This document shows, in pieces, positions 21,301 to 35,700 of a stretch of 64,000 bases of DNA. The first letter of the stretch is position 1. The number at the start of each line of letters is the position of its first letter. Position numbers and translations under genes: made by a program. The notes under the pieces are model-generated. The model saw nothing but the letters and a program-made list of their open reading frames with translations. It was not told the origin of the DNA and did no database searches. Location: assembly GCF_963675165.1 (NCBI RefSeq), contig NC_087378.1, positions 3,197,525-3,261,524 of the forward strand, read 5' to 3'. Source of the DNA: Halichondria panicea. Its lineage: Eukaryota; Porifera; Demospongiae; Suberitida; Halichondriidae.

Positions 21301-24300
21301 GCTGAAAAGTAATAGAAAGTTGAATGTTATTGTTTCGACTTGTTTCATATGTAGTAAGTGTACCGAATTGCTGACTTGACCATAGCATCGCTTTTTCGTC
21401 TGAAGAAATAGGCTCAGCTTGCTTCAAAGATGTACATACCTGTACCTAAGCCAGATCCATATAATCGTTTCGTCAAAGGTGCTTCGAATATCATAAGAGC
21501 AAACCAGGTACTCATTGCCATATAGTTTGCGCACAAAGTTTCCCATCCAGTAAGCCAGATCAGCTGGAGGCATATCCAGTAGTGGGATCGGGACTGTTGG
21601 TCAGCAGGAGAAATAAGTCGAGAACATGCCCAGTCAGTCCAGATAGCTTTAGATCTTATCTCCTTCTCCTTTGCATCAGTTACTGGATCTACAAACCTAC
21701 TAAAACTTGCTATTACGTCTAGCTAGCTAGCTAGCCACCAGCAACTGTAGCTAGATCTAGCTGCCACGAGGCTAGAGCTCACGTGACAGCACTAAATCCT
21801 TTAGAACACACCTAGCCAAGTCACGTGTTTTAATGCTGGTGCACTTGAATGGCCTCTCGGTTACGTAATGCACTCGGCTGCGCCTCGAGCACCACGTTAA
21901 CCTCGAGGCCATCCTCGGCACGCAGATTAAAACACTTAATCTTGGCTAGGTGTGTTCTAAATAATACTTAGATCCCACTTGAGTGTTTTTGCTTATTGTT
22001 GCTATGTGCTCTATTTCTAATAGAGCACTTGGCAATAACGTATGCTTCAGGCTATGTACAGTGCATCCAGCTTAGAGAGTAGATTACCACAAATTTGTGA
22101 GTAGCTGTACTTAAATGTAAATATCTTTCGATTGGAACATTTCTAAGAAATTGTGTTGATACCAATGTGTAGGTGAATGACCAAGCTACAACATACCCAA
22201 AAATGTTTCCATGGAAACATAAGGTGGTGGGTTTGTGGTGATTAATAGAACAACAATAAATTGTTATAGTGGGTAATCGGTTAGAGTAATAAAACAGTAA
22301 TCTTGTACAGCTAAGGTCCTAGACTTCATCACATAATTGTTCAATGGTTTAGGTATCCTGACCATCCCTTTATGGGTCTTACATATGTTCACAGTGTCTA
22401 TAATTCATATATTTTCTACCATTTTGATGACAGAGGAGGTCGGACATCACTTGAACTTTCACTAATTATGACCTTTTAATGACATTCCAGGCCAAATTGC
22501 TTTTTGTTTTTGCTGACTCAGCAGTAGCGTCTACTACTTCTGCTCTAGTCTCTATTTTAGCCGCACTCTAAAGGTTGGGCGGCCTAATCACGAGTCTATG
22601 TTATAGAGGGCGACTGATTCATGAGACAATATTTCTGCACGGTTTCTGTCGATGAATCTGTTGACAGCTAGTTGTGTTTGGTGTCTATGATGGTTACTGG
22701 ACCTAACCCTATCAGCACATAATACCCATACTAGCTAGATCCGCCTAGATCCAGTTATGTTCTACTGCTGAGTCAGCAAAAACGAAAAGCAATTTGGCCT
22801 GGAATGTCATTAAAAGGTCATAATTAGGGAAAGTTCAAGTGATGTCCGACCTCCTTTGATTTTAATCGTCATTGGTTTGTGGTTTGCAGCTGCTGATGTC
22901 ATCAAAACAGTAGAAAATAGTAAATTATGTAGCTTTTCAGTGTTATCTCAGCAATGGAATAAGCATATAGGATGTTCTTGGTATCAAAATGTAGCCCATT
23001 TATCTGTAAACTTACTACAGATATTTTAAAGCTAAGCTATTAATTTTTCAGAAGTTATTACTCTAACCAAAAGTGTACCTGAAAACCAGTAAATCATGAA
23101 TTATAAACACTGTGAACATAATTATGTAAGACCTATAAAGGGATGGTCAGGATACCTAAACCATTGAACAATTATGTGATGAAGTCTAGGACCTTAGCTG
23201 TACAAGATTACTATTTTATTACTCTAACCGATTACCCGCTGTAACAATTTACTGTTGTTCTATTAATCACCACAAACCCACCACCTTATGTTTCCATGGA
23301 AACATTTTTGAGTATGTTGTACTTGGTTATTCACCTACACATTTTGGTATCAACACCATGCATTTCTTAGAAATGTTCCGATCAAAAGATATATATTTAC
23401 ATTTAAGTACAGCTACTCACAAATTTGGGGTACCGTATATCTTCTAATTTATCGGACACTTCTAATTACCCGGACACTCTTTTGGGCAATTTTCGTTGTT
23501 CTAATACAACGGACACTCCAGTGCTTTAATATTACATTTGTTCTAAATATCCGGACAATACTTTGAAAAGTTGAGTTACATTCACCATTCACAGACGGCA
23601 AGTAAGACAAGACTTAGAGTGCTGCAGTTAGATAGCTTTGAGTAGCTAGTTTTAGATAGCTAGTACAACTATTCAGTCGCACACTGGTCTATTAAACTTA
23701 GCTAGCTCGCATGCAGCTGCTTGCTTGTTCTAATTATTCCGGACACTTCGCATGCTGTATAAAAATCTGTTCCAATTATACCCGGACAATTTCCAAAATA
23801 ATTATTTTTTGCTGTCCGATAAATTAGAAGATATACGGTAATCTATACTCTAAGCTGGATGCACTGTACATTGTATCGTCATTTACAAGGAGATGCACAT
23901 GTAATGAAAGCACCGCAGGTGCTGATGCCTCGGTGGAGATGCCAAAGCTACATAACTAATAGCTTTTATACACATGATGAACCATTAATTAATTTGCTGC
24001 AGGGAAACTCAAAGAGTGGGTAATGATCGACCATGATTGTTGTTAAAAACGATCAATGCCGAAGTTCAAGTCTAAAATTAATGGCTGCTATCAGCAGAGT
24101 CTTGCAGCTCTCTTCTCACTCTTGCAGCTAGCGTTATAGTGCAGAGCTAACTACTAAGTAGAGTAGCAACACTCAGTAAACAAGTTTGGCAACGTGCTCT
24201 CTGAAAAGGCTGCAATGGCATTCCAAGTAAGCAAAACTAGGCATAACTCGAGAACGAAGCAATATTTTGAATTAAAATCCAACTAGAAGCCTATAGAAAC

Positions 24301-27300
24301 TCTTACTTGCACTATTGATCCTTGAGCAGCTGTAGCAGTCTACACACACAGACATACACACACACACAAACACACTACTGTATACCTCGCTTGAGCATGC
24401 GCACCGAGGCATAATAACATGATTGTAGCTAGATGCTAGCACAATAACGAAAGTACAGTTTGCTCTATAGTTTTTTCTTTTGGCTTTGTTCGAGAATAGT
24501 AAGAGCCGCTCGTTTCTTGGGCAGTATGCTGTGCTTGTTTACTGCAAGGCTGCATGGGGGAGGAGCTGGATGTAGGGAAGTATTGGGATTCTAGCTTTGG
24601 CTTCTTCCTTTCGCTTTGTTCGAGAGTAGTATAGGAGCCGTTCGTTTGCTGCAAATTCTAGCTTAGGTTTCTTCCTTTTGCTTTGTTCGAGAGTAATAGG
24701 AGCTGCTCGTTTCTTGTGTTTACTGCAAGGCTGCATGGGGGAGGAGGGAGCTGGATATAGGGAAGTGCTGGGATTCTAGCTTTGCTTCTTCGTTTCGTTT
24801 GTTCGAGAGTAGTATAGGATTTGCTCATTTGCTGGGCTTATTGCTGCTTAGGTTTCTTCCTTTTGCTTTGTTAGAGCCTATGGCATACTACTAAAAGTAT
24901 GCTAGGCTTGTTTCCTGCAAAAGCGGGGAGGAGTTGGACGGTTCTATTTTGTGAGTGGAGCTAGGACTATAATTTTGTCCATTAAAGTGAGGTATAGAAT
25001 AGATCAATAGAGTCACAGAGATGCCAACTTTTCAGATACTCATTTTCAAAAGAAATGATGCAGTTGCTAGGTTGACTGTTTACATGTATATAGGTTGACT
25101 ATTGCTATAAGCTAGTGCATTTCTAGTAGCCAATAGGTTTTGGGATCTATAGATAATGTGCATTCGGTATCTATGGTTATAGTGTCCCTCATCCCTCGGG
25201 CATCACGTAGGCGTTCTATCCCACCTACATGTACGTCACCATGCATTTACTGTGAAACCTTAAATTAGGAAATTTGCAATGAATAGCATTAATGATGATT
25301 ATAAAATTATTACTATGTTTTCATGGCCTTTCCTATATACGTAGTTATTATCAGCGTTGTTATTGTTAGCGCCTTGTACCTACAGTAGCGGTCAATATAA
25401 AGCAGGTTCTTTATCAAAAAGGATGTCTGCAGTCTCTATAGTCTCTATAATTTATGAGTTCTGTTCTACAAGGTTAGAAAACGCTAGCTAGCTAGCTATA
25501 ATATCTAACAGCTATACATTGTAACTGCTGCAAAAGTTCTAGCTACACAATGTAACTAGCTGCATGCAGAGCTGCATGGGTGTGGCCAAAGTAAAAATTT
25601 AACAACAGTTGATTAGAAAAGAAACGTAGTGGGTATACGTAGCGTATCTTGACCGTATTTTTAGTGTTTATTTTGCAACGTACCAACGTACTATGGACGT
25701 ACTACGTAAACGGAACGGGTATACTTTATATTGGCTGCTACTGTAAAGTGGTTACAACTCTTGATGACATAGGTCCGACAGAATGCCTCCTGTGTACAGT
25801 CTATTGGAGTTGTGTACTCTTCCTAATGAACTCTTGGTTATACATGTAAATTATGAAACTTGGTTCACAAATGAAATGTTTTCATGTCAGGTACATCAAT
25901 GGAGTCAAGCCTGGTACGTATGGAATTCCCAAGCCATGGTACTTTCCCTGCCTCCCATCTTATTGGTTCGGAACAAACAGGCGTTGGGCCATGAAGTCCA
26001 ACAAAGCAAATCCAATTGTACGCCAATCTGAAAGAAATTGGTATAGGCTCTGTGAAAGCGATCATTCTCACCCATAAAAACAGTTTCTGCCTAATGTTTT
26101 AAACAAATTGTCCATATTATGTGTGTACTGTATTTACATGATTAAACGCCCGGGCGTTTATTTCCTAGCAGCGTCTGTAGAGGGGGCGTTTAAACGAGAT
26201 GGGCGCTTATTCGAAACGGGCGTTTATTGTTTTGTCTACTTCAAACTCTTGCTCATCAGCAGTTATTATGCTCTTTTTGGCTGCTGCCACAGCTCTCAGC
26301 TTCAATCTTAATTCGTAGGAGTGGTGTTTTTCTCCCTCTGTGTCCTCTCTGCCATCATAAATAGTATCTATATTATTCTATGCTGCCATGCTTGCAACTG
26401 GTTCTACATGCTAATTCAGCTCCACCCACAGTGCCGTATGGAGCGTAACTAGCAATGAGGCAGAGGAGGCCCTTGCCTCCTGTACTATTGAACTTCAAGT
26501 GTCATGTGACTCACCTCAATAGCTTTTAATAGCTCTGGCTAGCCAACTTCTGGATAACTAGCTAACTAGGTATATAGAATGAGCAGAAAATGAGCTCTAT
26601 CACTCTTTTTGTTGGAGAAGAAGAGCAGGTAAATAGCAGTTTACTGCCATTTGCATGCACTTCTACGTGACAATTAGTGGGTGTGGTTTCTGGGAAAACA
26701 TTTTGCGGGAGTGTTGCCTCCTTCCCGTAAAATTTCTAGTTACGCCCCTGCCATACATGGGCGATTATTTAAGAGGGGCGTTTATTGACAAAGACAGCTT
26801 GTGTACTCTTCGCATGGGCGTTTAAACGAGATGGGCGTTTAATCAAGTATAAATACGGTATTTATAAAACAAAATAGTTATTAAATCCAATGGTGTAGAT
26901 TTATAAATCCAAGCCCATTCTCTATATATCATGCTCAGATGTCCATGTAAATATATCCATGCCACGTACTGTAATTATTGTCGAGTCAGCAAATATGTTC
27001 AGCTGTAGAAAACTCAGCGTAAAAACAACAGGCAGCAATTGGAAGATCACTATAGGCACTGAGCATCACATATTTGCTGACTCGACAATAATTACACCAC
27101 GTGAGTACTATGATTGTAATTGTAATTGTTAATTGCCTAGTCGATACTCGTGTCAGACCTCCTCTGGTGAGATCCTGAAACAGAATATCTTCTTCTTTTA
27201 TTTAATTTGCACAGGTAATGCATTATAGATCTACATGCATGTAGTTGCTTCTTATCCTTGAAACACTCTTCTGTTTCCATTAAGCTCTCTCCTATGTGGA

Positions 27301-29679
27301 ATTCTATTCATTGTCAAAAATCAATCAACAATAATATCCAGGAATGTTGAGAGGGAAGTTCCAAAACGGTAAAAAAAAAAGGTCATCACCTTTCTTAAGC
27401 GATGAGCATGCGCATTAGAGAACCCTGCCCACATATCAATTGCATGAAATCAGCCTATATAGTAACTACAGATCACGATCATTCAAGCTGAGTTGCTAGC
27501 TATAGTAAGTTGATCTCCAGTGTGTTTTTGTGTGAAAGGGGGGGGGTTCCATGGAAACCTGTCTGGATCCACCACTGATATCAACAAACATAATAACGTA
27601 ACATTATACCTCTTCTATAACACAACACTCTAATAGTTTTTGAGCAAAGGCAAAACATGGCAAGAGGCATTAGAACAGTGCAGCTTGCAACACTCGTTAG
27701 AACATTATTACAAAGACATGGACATGTAAATCCAGGAGCACAATACAGAAGGAGCGTCTAACCTATACATTTATAATATCTATATGGTCTAACTGTACAT
27801 GGGTGTGGGAATCATATCTCGTGTGTTTTTCTAAACGCCGTATTGCCTTATAAGAAGAGTGTTTATATAAGTACTGTGTATACATAAATTACAGACTGCG
27901 GTCAGCCTGTGAATATCATTATGAACGGATTTTTTTATGTACCGTAAAATCTCGACTTAAGGCGACCCTCTAATAAGCGACACTTGGAGATTTCGCCCAT
28001 AATTATAGCACCATATAAATTCATTTTTTTGTGCATGGACATTAAAACTTTGCTTTTGCAAAACGTATTTATTTAAAAGTGTCGCTTTAAATCGAGTTTT
28101 TACGGTAGTGCAACAGCAGGAGAGCTAATTTGAGCCAGAAAGAGCTAAAACGAATAGCTAGGTTTTCGATGGGTGTTGGTATACATCATGGAAAAGACTG
28201 CTATTGGTGAGGGACTGAAATAGGAGCATATTATATCCAGTCACTTTGACATTGTCAAGAGAAGGTTTGCTAGACTTGGACTAACACATACTAGGCGTTT
28301 TGTTTTTGCAGTATAGGGAGTCTTACTGGGGTTCTTAGAAGAGAGAGCTTACTAAGCCTATATAGCTAGCTAGCTAACTGTAGCTTTTCACTTTTATTGA
28401 CCTATGCGCTGGTAAAAGTGCACTGTCAGCTCAATTAGCACTCGCCCGCAGATGATTATCACCCACTTAGCGGTTTTGCATATAAGGTCATGCTTTGCAA
28501 ACTTGCCTGAGATCAAGGGCGTATACGCCCTTGCCGAGATGCGATTCCCAATGTAAGACACTCCTTCTGTAATGTGCTCCTGGTAAATCGGATTTATAAA
28601 TCTACGTTATTGATTTATAATAACCGCTTGTTTTATAAATACACACATGGATATAAATATTTTGTATTTTAACACATTTGGTACCCCATGCTGTGTAAAA
28701 GCTGTTGTGTGCTTCTCATAATTTTTAAGTGACATACTTGATTAGAATGAATCACATCTGAAGACTGAAGACGATCATGACGCATCTGCACACGAGGAGG
28801 TAAAGAATCCACCCGAAGTTGGCATTAGCATCCAGAGTCTCACCAAAGTATATGGCCAGGTTAGGAAATTGTAACAGAACTCATTCTGATTTATAATTGT
28901 GTGAACTATAATTATTCTTTACTCAGTCTATCTTTAGTCGGAAGAAAAAAGGTGCTCGTATGAGAGCAGTGGATAATTTGAGTCTAGATATGTACAAAGG
29001 TCAAATCACAGCATTGTTAGGACACAATGGAGCTGGAAAAACCACTACAATGTCTATTTTGACAGGTTTGTTTTCGTATTTCGTAGTTAATTGTCGATTC
29101 GCCCACCTGTTTTGATAGCTATACATTTACGTACTGTGCAAGATTGGATCTTTATAACACAACTCAACATAATAATTATTATATACATGTATATATACAA
29201 CCATGCAGTACAATGAAAGCACCGCGAGTGCTGATGCCTCAGTGGAGGTGTCAAAGCTATACATAACATAAAGCTACTATAGCTATTAGCAATATAATTA
29301 TCATGACGAAAATTTTTTCATTATTAATTTTGCTGTATGCAGGCAGAATCCAGAATCACAGGGAAACCCATAGAGTGGAAATGATCAAAGTTGTTAAAAT
29401 AGATGGATTAATGCATGGCTGCTGCATCAGCAGAGCCTTGCAGCTCTGTTCTCACTCTTGCAGCTACCAATACTAAGCTAGTGTTCTAGTGCAGAGCTAT
29501 AACTACTTAAGTAGAGTAGCTATACACTCCATGGACAAGTTTTTTCTGAAAAGGCTGCAATGGCATTCCAAGTAAGCAAAACTAGGCATAACTTAGAACC
29601 AAGCATTATTTTGCAAATCCACGAATTCATGACTCGAAACTCTTACTTGCACTTCATAATCCTTGAGCCTGTAGCAGTC

Positions 29680-29724
<45 letters not shown>

Positions 29725-32700
29725 CACACTACCGTATACCTCGCTTGCACATATGCATGAACCGAGGCATAATTATGTATAACTGTATATATAATATAGT
29801 GGTGCTAAAAAAGTTGTATTATTATACCCACTATGCACAACCATAGCACCTATGTATAGTGGTGCTGATATAGAATTTGTATACCTAACTATACAAGCAA
29901 GTACATAAAAAAATTCCCAAGGGTTGTAAACACAGAGCCTTCCAAGTATATGGTTTTTTTACGGATTTCTCTTTTTTAATACGGTTGTACGGAATTAACT
30001 GCAAAAATACGGATTTGACCTTTTGTCTCAGCTTACTTAACTGGCCTTATAGTTGACAGTGAAGTGTCCAGTAGCATCCCTACAGCTGTAGTAACTCTAT
30101 GTGTAACTAATTATATGCCCTATGCTAGTGTGATGAAACACATGTTATAAATTTATCTTGTAAAGCTAAAAAGGGGCGGGGTAAGCGAGACTATTATATT
30201 ATAAAGCCACAAAAACAGCATTTCCATATTTTTGTACTCGTTTACATTAAAAAAACATGGAAAATGAGCTTATTAATACTGGAAAGAAAAGTTTCTACTT
30301 TGGAAGGCTCGATAACATTAAGCATGCAGTGTTTGCTCATGAATTATTCATGAGTTTGTATTTTTTGTTTTTGTGACATTGTTTTTATGTTTCTATACTG
30401 TTGCACTACTCACTCATCACAGCACTTGCTATAGCTTGCTAGCTTTCAGTACGCTAACTATAGAAGAAAAACTTTACCACAAAGACCGTGTGGTCATAGC
30501 CGATTTTAGTCGTTAAATAGTAGAAAAAGAAAGACAAGAACTAAACAGTGGCCTACCAGTAGTTTATGATGCTCCTGATGGCAGCTCGAACTGAACAGAG
30601 TTTGCTACATGTAGCTGGTCTGCTATTTTTCTATTTTTACAAGAGATAACTGTTTATTAAGCCTCGGTGCGCATGCACAAGCGAGGTATACGGTAGTGTG
30701 TTTGTGCATGTGTCTGTGTGTCTGTGTAGACTGCTACAGCTGCTCAAGTATGAATCAAGTGCAAGTAAGAGTTTCTATAGGCTTCTAGTCATGTTTACTT
30801 GGATTTTAATTCGTGGATTTGCAAAATAATGCTTCGTTCTCGAGTTATGCCTAGTTTTGCTTACTTGGAATGCCATTGCAGCCTTTTCAGAAGAGCACGT
30901 AGCCAAACTTTTTTACCGAATGTTGCTACTCTACTTAGTAGTTAGCTCTGCACTAGAACGCTAGCTGTTGGTAGCTGCAAGAGTGAGAAGAGAGCTGCAA
31001 AGCTCTGAAGACGGCAGCCATTAATTTTAGACTTGAATTTTTGGCATCGATCGTTTTTAACAACAATCATTACCCACTCTTTGAGTTTGCATGCATGATT
31101 GTGGACTGAATAAAAGCTATTAGCAGCTAGCTTAATGTTATGTAGCTTTGGCATCTCCACCGAGGCATCAGCACCTGTGGTGCTTTCATTGTTTTGAAGA
31201 AATTGTTTCAAGCATCCCTGCCCCTTTTTTTCGTTTTAATCTTGCTGGCAAAGAGCATGTAATATCTAGCATATAAATGACGACTATAGTGTTATAGTCA
31301 AGATGGCTTGATTTATACCACTTGTGCGGGCAAACACTGCATTATAACCTTTAAGCCAACTATAAGGATTGAGCCAGAGAGGGGATACCTCTTTTCCCCC
31401 TGTATGATGCATGTACACCCTAGTCATACCTTGTAAAGCTAACTGTTTAGTAGCAACAATACAATACTTCTAAACACTGTCAAATAGAACGTTTATGTGC
31501 GTACCGTGTAAACGGAAGAGGAAATTGTTATTTACCTCTACTGTTTATATACTGCTATATATATGACATTTCTTTCAGGTCTGTTCACTCCTAGTTGTGG
31601 TAGTGCGAAAATCAATGGGTATAGTATCCTCACTGACATGGACCAAATCAGACAAAATCTTGGGATTTGCCCTCAACATAATATTCTGTTTGACAGACTC
31701 ACTGTCAAGGAGCACCTTAACTTTTTCCTCAGACTCAAGGTATTTGGTGGTAATTACTGTCATATAAAAACCTTATACTCGTTATAGGATGGTAAAGGTG
31801 ATATTGCTGCTGAAGTGAATGCTATGATCCAAGATCTACAACTAGAAGACAAAAGAAACATACAAGCTAGTCAGCTGTCAGGAGGCATGAAAAGAAAACT
31901 GAGGTACAATGTGCTATAGTGATGTATAACTACACATCGACGTACGGTATGGATTATTAGCGTACGTATGCGTTAATGGGGTCAATAGCTGAGCACGGAT
32001 TTATCATAAGGCCAGGAAAAGAAATAAAGGGTGTGTCAATGCCTTTATTAGAGCAATAATAAAAGTTGAGGTGGCTACTTTTGTCCCAAGAGAGGGAGGC
32101 TGGTGAGAAACAAGGAATCTACTCTGCCTGGTCTAATTATGTTGTCATGTTTGAGCCCCACCCAGTAACACTAACTGGGTAATTATTGTGCATGTGACAA
32201 GTGATGACTTGACTAGCTGGCTAGAGAAAGTGAGCGAATGAGCCAGGCAAGCAACTACATGTATTATTGGGGCGAGCAAAACAATAACCTATATGCATGT
32301 ACCTATAGTGCTCAGTGTGCAATTATTTTTGCCTGCATGCATGACAGAAATGCAATGTCAGCATTTTTGTTGGTTCAAACCAGAGATAAAGGAAGGAAAG
32401 GGATTGGCAATAGCCGAAAAAATGTAAATATCCGTGATGCACTACGTCATCAGCTATTTTTCATATTTTGTAGCCTCCATTTATAGCTAAAAGTTAAGTT
32501 AAAAAAAACAGGGTGAGGATAAAAGTACACTCTTACCATTTTATTCCCAAGTATACGTGGGGAGCAAAGAGTGTATAGGGGTACACTATATGGTTCCTAT
32601 ATGGTATGGGGAACAAAGAGTGTAGGGGTACGTTATTTGTTCCCCATAATTGTATATGGGGACCAAGGAGTGTAGGGGTACACTCTTGAACAAAAAGTTG

Positions 32701-35700
32701 AAGTGTTAAATTAACACCAATGAACTGACACCATGAAGTACTGGTAATACCAATGAAGTGATAATACCCTGACCCCTGACATCTGTCAAAATTGGCAGCA
32801 CTATACAGCTGTTCACAAAGTTGCATGTACTAGCTGTGGAGAAAGAGTTACTGTAGCTATAGAGGAAGAGTGTGACACAGTCAAAGTGTTGCGTAGCTCT
32901 ACTGTAGGGATTGCTAGTGCAGCTACTGTCCAACGTGTGCTCAGTTAGACACAAGTCAGAGAAGAGAAAGAAACACACTGTCATATGGCTCTCAACAATG
33001 GGACCACTTGGCCAGACCACTTCTAACCATCAAGAGCAGTCCCAAGGCAAGCCTTGCAACCAACTTTATGTGTACAGTTTAGCATGCTTTGTATTATACA
33101 TTACTAAGGCCACACCAAATTAGTTTCACAGATTCTCCGGGTCATATTTTGCAGAATGCCAAAAAAATAAACCAATTAGTGGTCCAGGTCAGAGGTAGGC
33201 CCTGATAAATTATGCTTTTTTTCCCACCCATTACTCTATTCGAAAAATGTGCCTATTATTCTCATAAAAAACTGAACTGGATCCATGATTATAATTTGCT
33301 GTGAAAACGTCATAATGCAAAACTTAATGTAATGATCTTTACCAACATATTCTTTAGACACCTATTACCGTAAGACCTCGATTTAAGGCGACCCTCCAAA
33401 TATGCGACACCCAGGAGCTTCAGCAATTTTCTGACCTCTAAAAGTAGCGACAGCTGCGTTGACAATTATTTTTTAATGTTGCGTTCTAAATAGAGGTAAA
33501 TGTAGCCACTCCCTAGCCTCAATTGTAGCCCACTGGAAATCAATGTTTTTAAGCGGCCTGAAATCGAGGCAAGTAGACTCTGTAAAGTTACCTCCAATTA
33601 GATGCGACCCTCTAAATATGCGACACCAGGACTTCAATATAATTTTTCAACCTCCAAAAGATGCGACCTCTGGCTTCGTAATTATTAAAAAGTGTCGCTT
33701 TAAATCGAGATCTTACGGTATGCTAAAATTATTCTGAGCATAATTTATCAGGACCTAGTCAGAGGTCAGAATAGCCACGTTACTTTTTGTGCAAAACATG
33801 GACTCTGGACTGGACTGGACTAGACTGGACCGTACTATTGTTACAGCATTGCTGTTTCTTCAATGAGTATACAGTAGACTCTCGCTATTCCGGCTCCCTG
33901 AAGTACGGCCACCTCGATATACCGGCCATTTGGCTTGGCACGGAATGCTAGCTATATGTTTACTGCACAAAACTCACCCTGAAGTACGGCCACTCGCTAT
34001 TCCGGTTACCGGCCAGTGCTGGCTGTCCCAAACAGGGTTTTCAATGTAATTGTATACGTGTATTACGGCCGGATATGACGTTTTAGGTGTGGTTTAGCAA
34101 ATAAAATTGAATTACACTTAAATAGAGAACAAAATGATTCATTATCCTCGAGACAAGAACCGCAAAAGTAGTCATTAGATTCGAGGTAAGGTCGTTTTTA
34201 AGCCGCGGCTATTTCCTGAGCTGCAGCCACCTCGCTATTCCGGCCAAGCTGCATGGTCCCAAGGGTGACCGGATTAACGAGAGTCTACTGTACTCGATAA
34301 CAGATAGGCATGCATCTATACAAAAATGCACACAACATCAAGAGCAACAATTCACAGGAGTGCTGCACTGCTGCTGAGTTTTAATATTCTTAACATCAGG
34401 TGAAACAACTAAACTTGCCAGGATGAACTGTTGACAAACTGCTGTGATGAAAGATAAAATTATCCGACTAGAAAAACATTTGCAATGTGAAAAATTGCTA
34501 GGATTGGCCAGGGGAACCACAAAAAAGCGTGGAAACAAGAAATCAGACGAGAGCATAACTCCAATCCGTTACAACGTCAATCACATTTACTGGTAGTTTT
34601 CCATGTTTTCCCATCCATGCGCCAATATACCACGCAATTTTTACTGGAGCATGGAGTGATGACCATGCGATCCCTATATATTTATATTTTGGAATGTGCG
34701 GGCATATATAATCATGTGATTTGTACTGAATTGATGTTCCTAATACATGGAGTCTTGAGCACAGGTATACACAGTCCATCCATGCGTAGTGACATGCACG
34801 GACCGTACTGGTGACCTGCATGGAATGATGTGGTGGATGGAAGCTGCATGGTAGATGGATCTGGAACACAGTCTATATACTATGCATTGTACATGTTCAT
34901 GACGTTGTAACGGATTGGAGTTATGCTCTCGTCTGATTTCTTGTTTCCACGCTTTTTTGTGGTTCCCCTGGCCAATCCTAGCAATTTTTCACATTGCAAA
35001 TGTTTTTCTAGTCGGATTCCCTTTCTTTTTCAGTACAGAAGTATAAATTTACGTATTATGACCTGCATAAGTGGAACGTCAAGAGGCAGTACAGAAGTTC
35101 AAAAAGAGAAGACAGGACTAATCAGACATCTTCTCGAATATCTCTGGACTAATAATTTAGTAATGAGTAATCAGTATTGCTTGAAATGTTGAATTTGTGA
35201 ATCAGTATTATAAATGACAGCCATTTTAGCTCTTAAATTAAGAGCATGATAATTATCTAGCCAGTGCATATAGCATGCCTGTCAGAGAAAGGGAGCTAGA
35301 GCACCTCAGGCTCTGGAAAAGCACTGCTGCACTGATTTTAGGCACACGGTTTCTTAGCCACGCCTATCTATTATTATTGGCCACAACGCAATTGCTGAGT
35401 CATTAAAGATGGCGGAATTGTCTAGGTAAGAGAAATAGAGACTGAGAGGTCATCTGCCTCATGGAAGCAATCGCAAATCTGAAGAAGTGCTTTGTAATCC
35501 AGATTGTAGTCGTTTGGAAACCCTGTGCAGAATGTCCTGGAGATGGCTGTACATGGAGTAAATGCTGGGCAAGAAACTTACTTACTTACTTACTCACTCA
35601 CTTACTTACTTACTTACAGACAAAGAGCGGTGAAACTTCGAAATAGTGCAATTTTTAAAATGACAATATTCATTCATTAAAATGTTCATGGATTATGAAA

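Noticed and set aside
24436-24736. Overlapping Lys/Gln/Ser-rich minus-strand frames
   Set aside because: They are direct translations of the tandem repeat, with units recurring in different frames.
34338-35192. Two open frames on opposite strands sharing the N-terminus [14 protein letters not shown]
   Set aside because: They are the same inverted-repeat arm read twice, and their downstream parts are unrelated. This is not a gene family.
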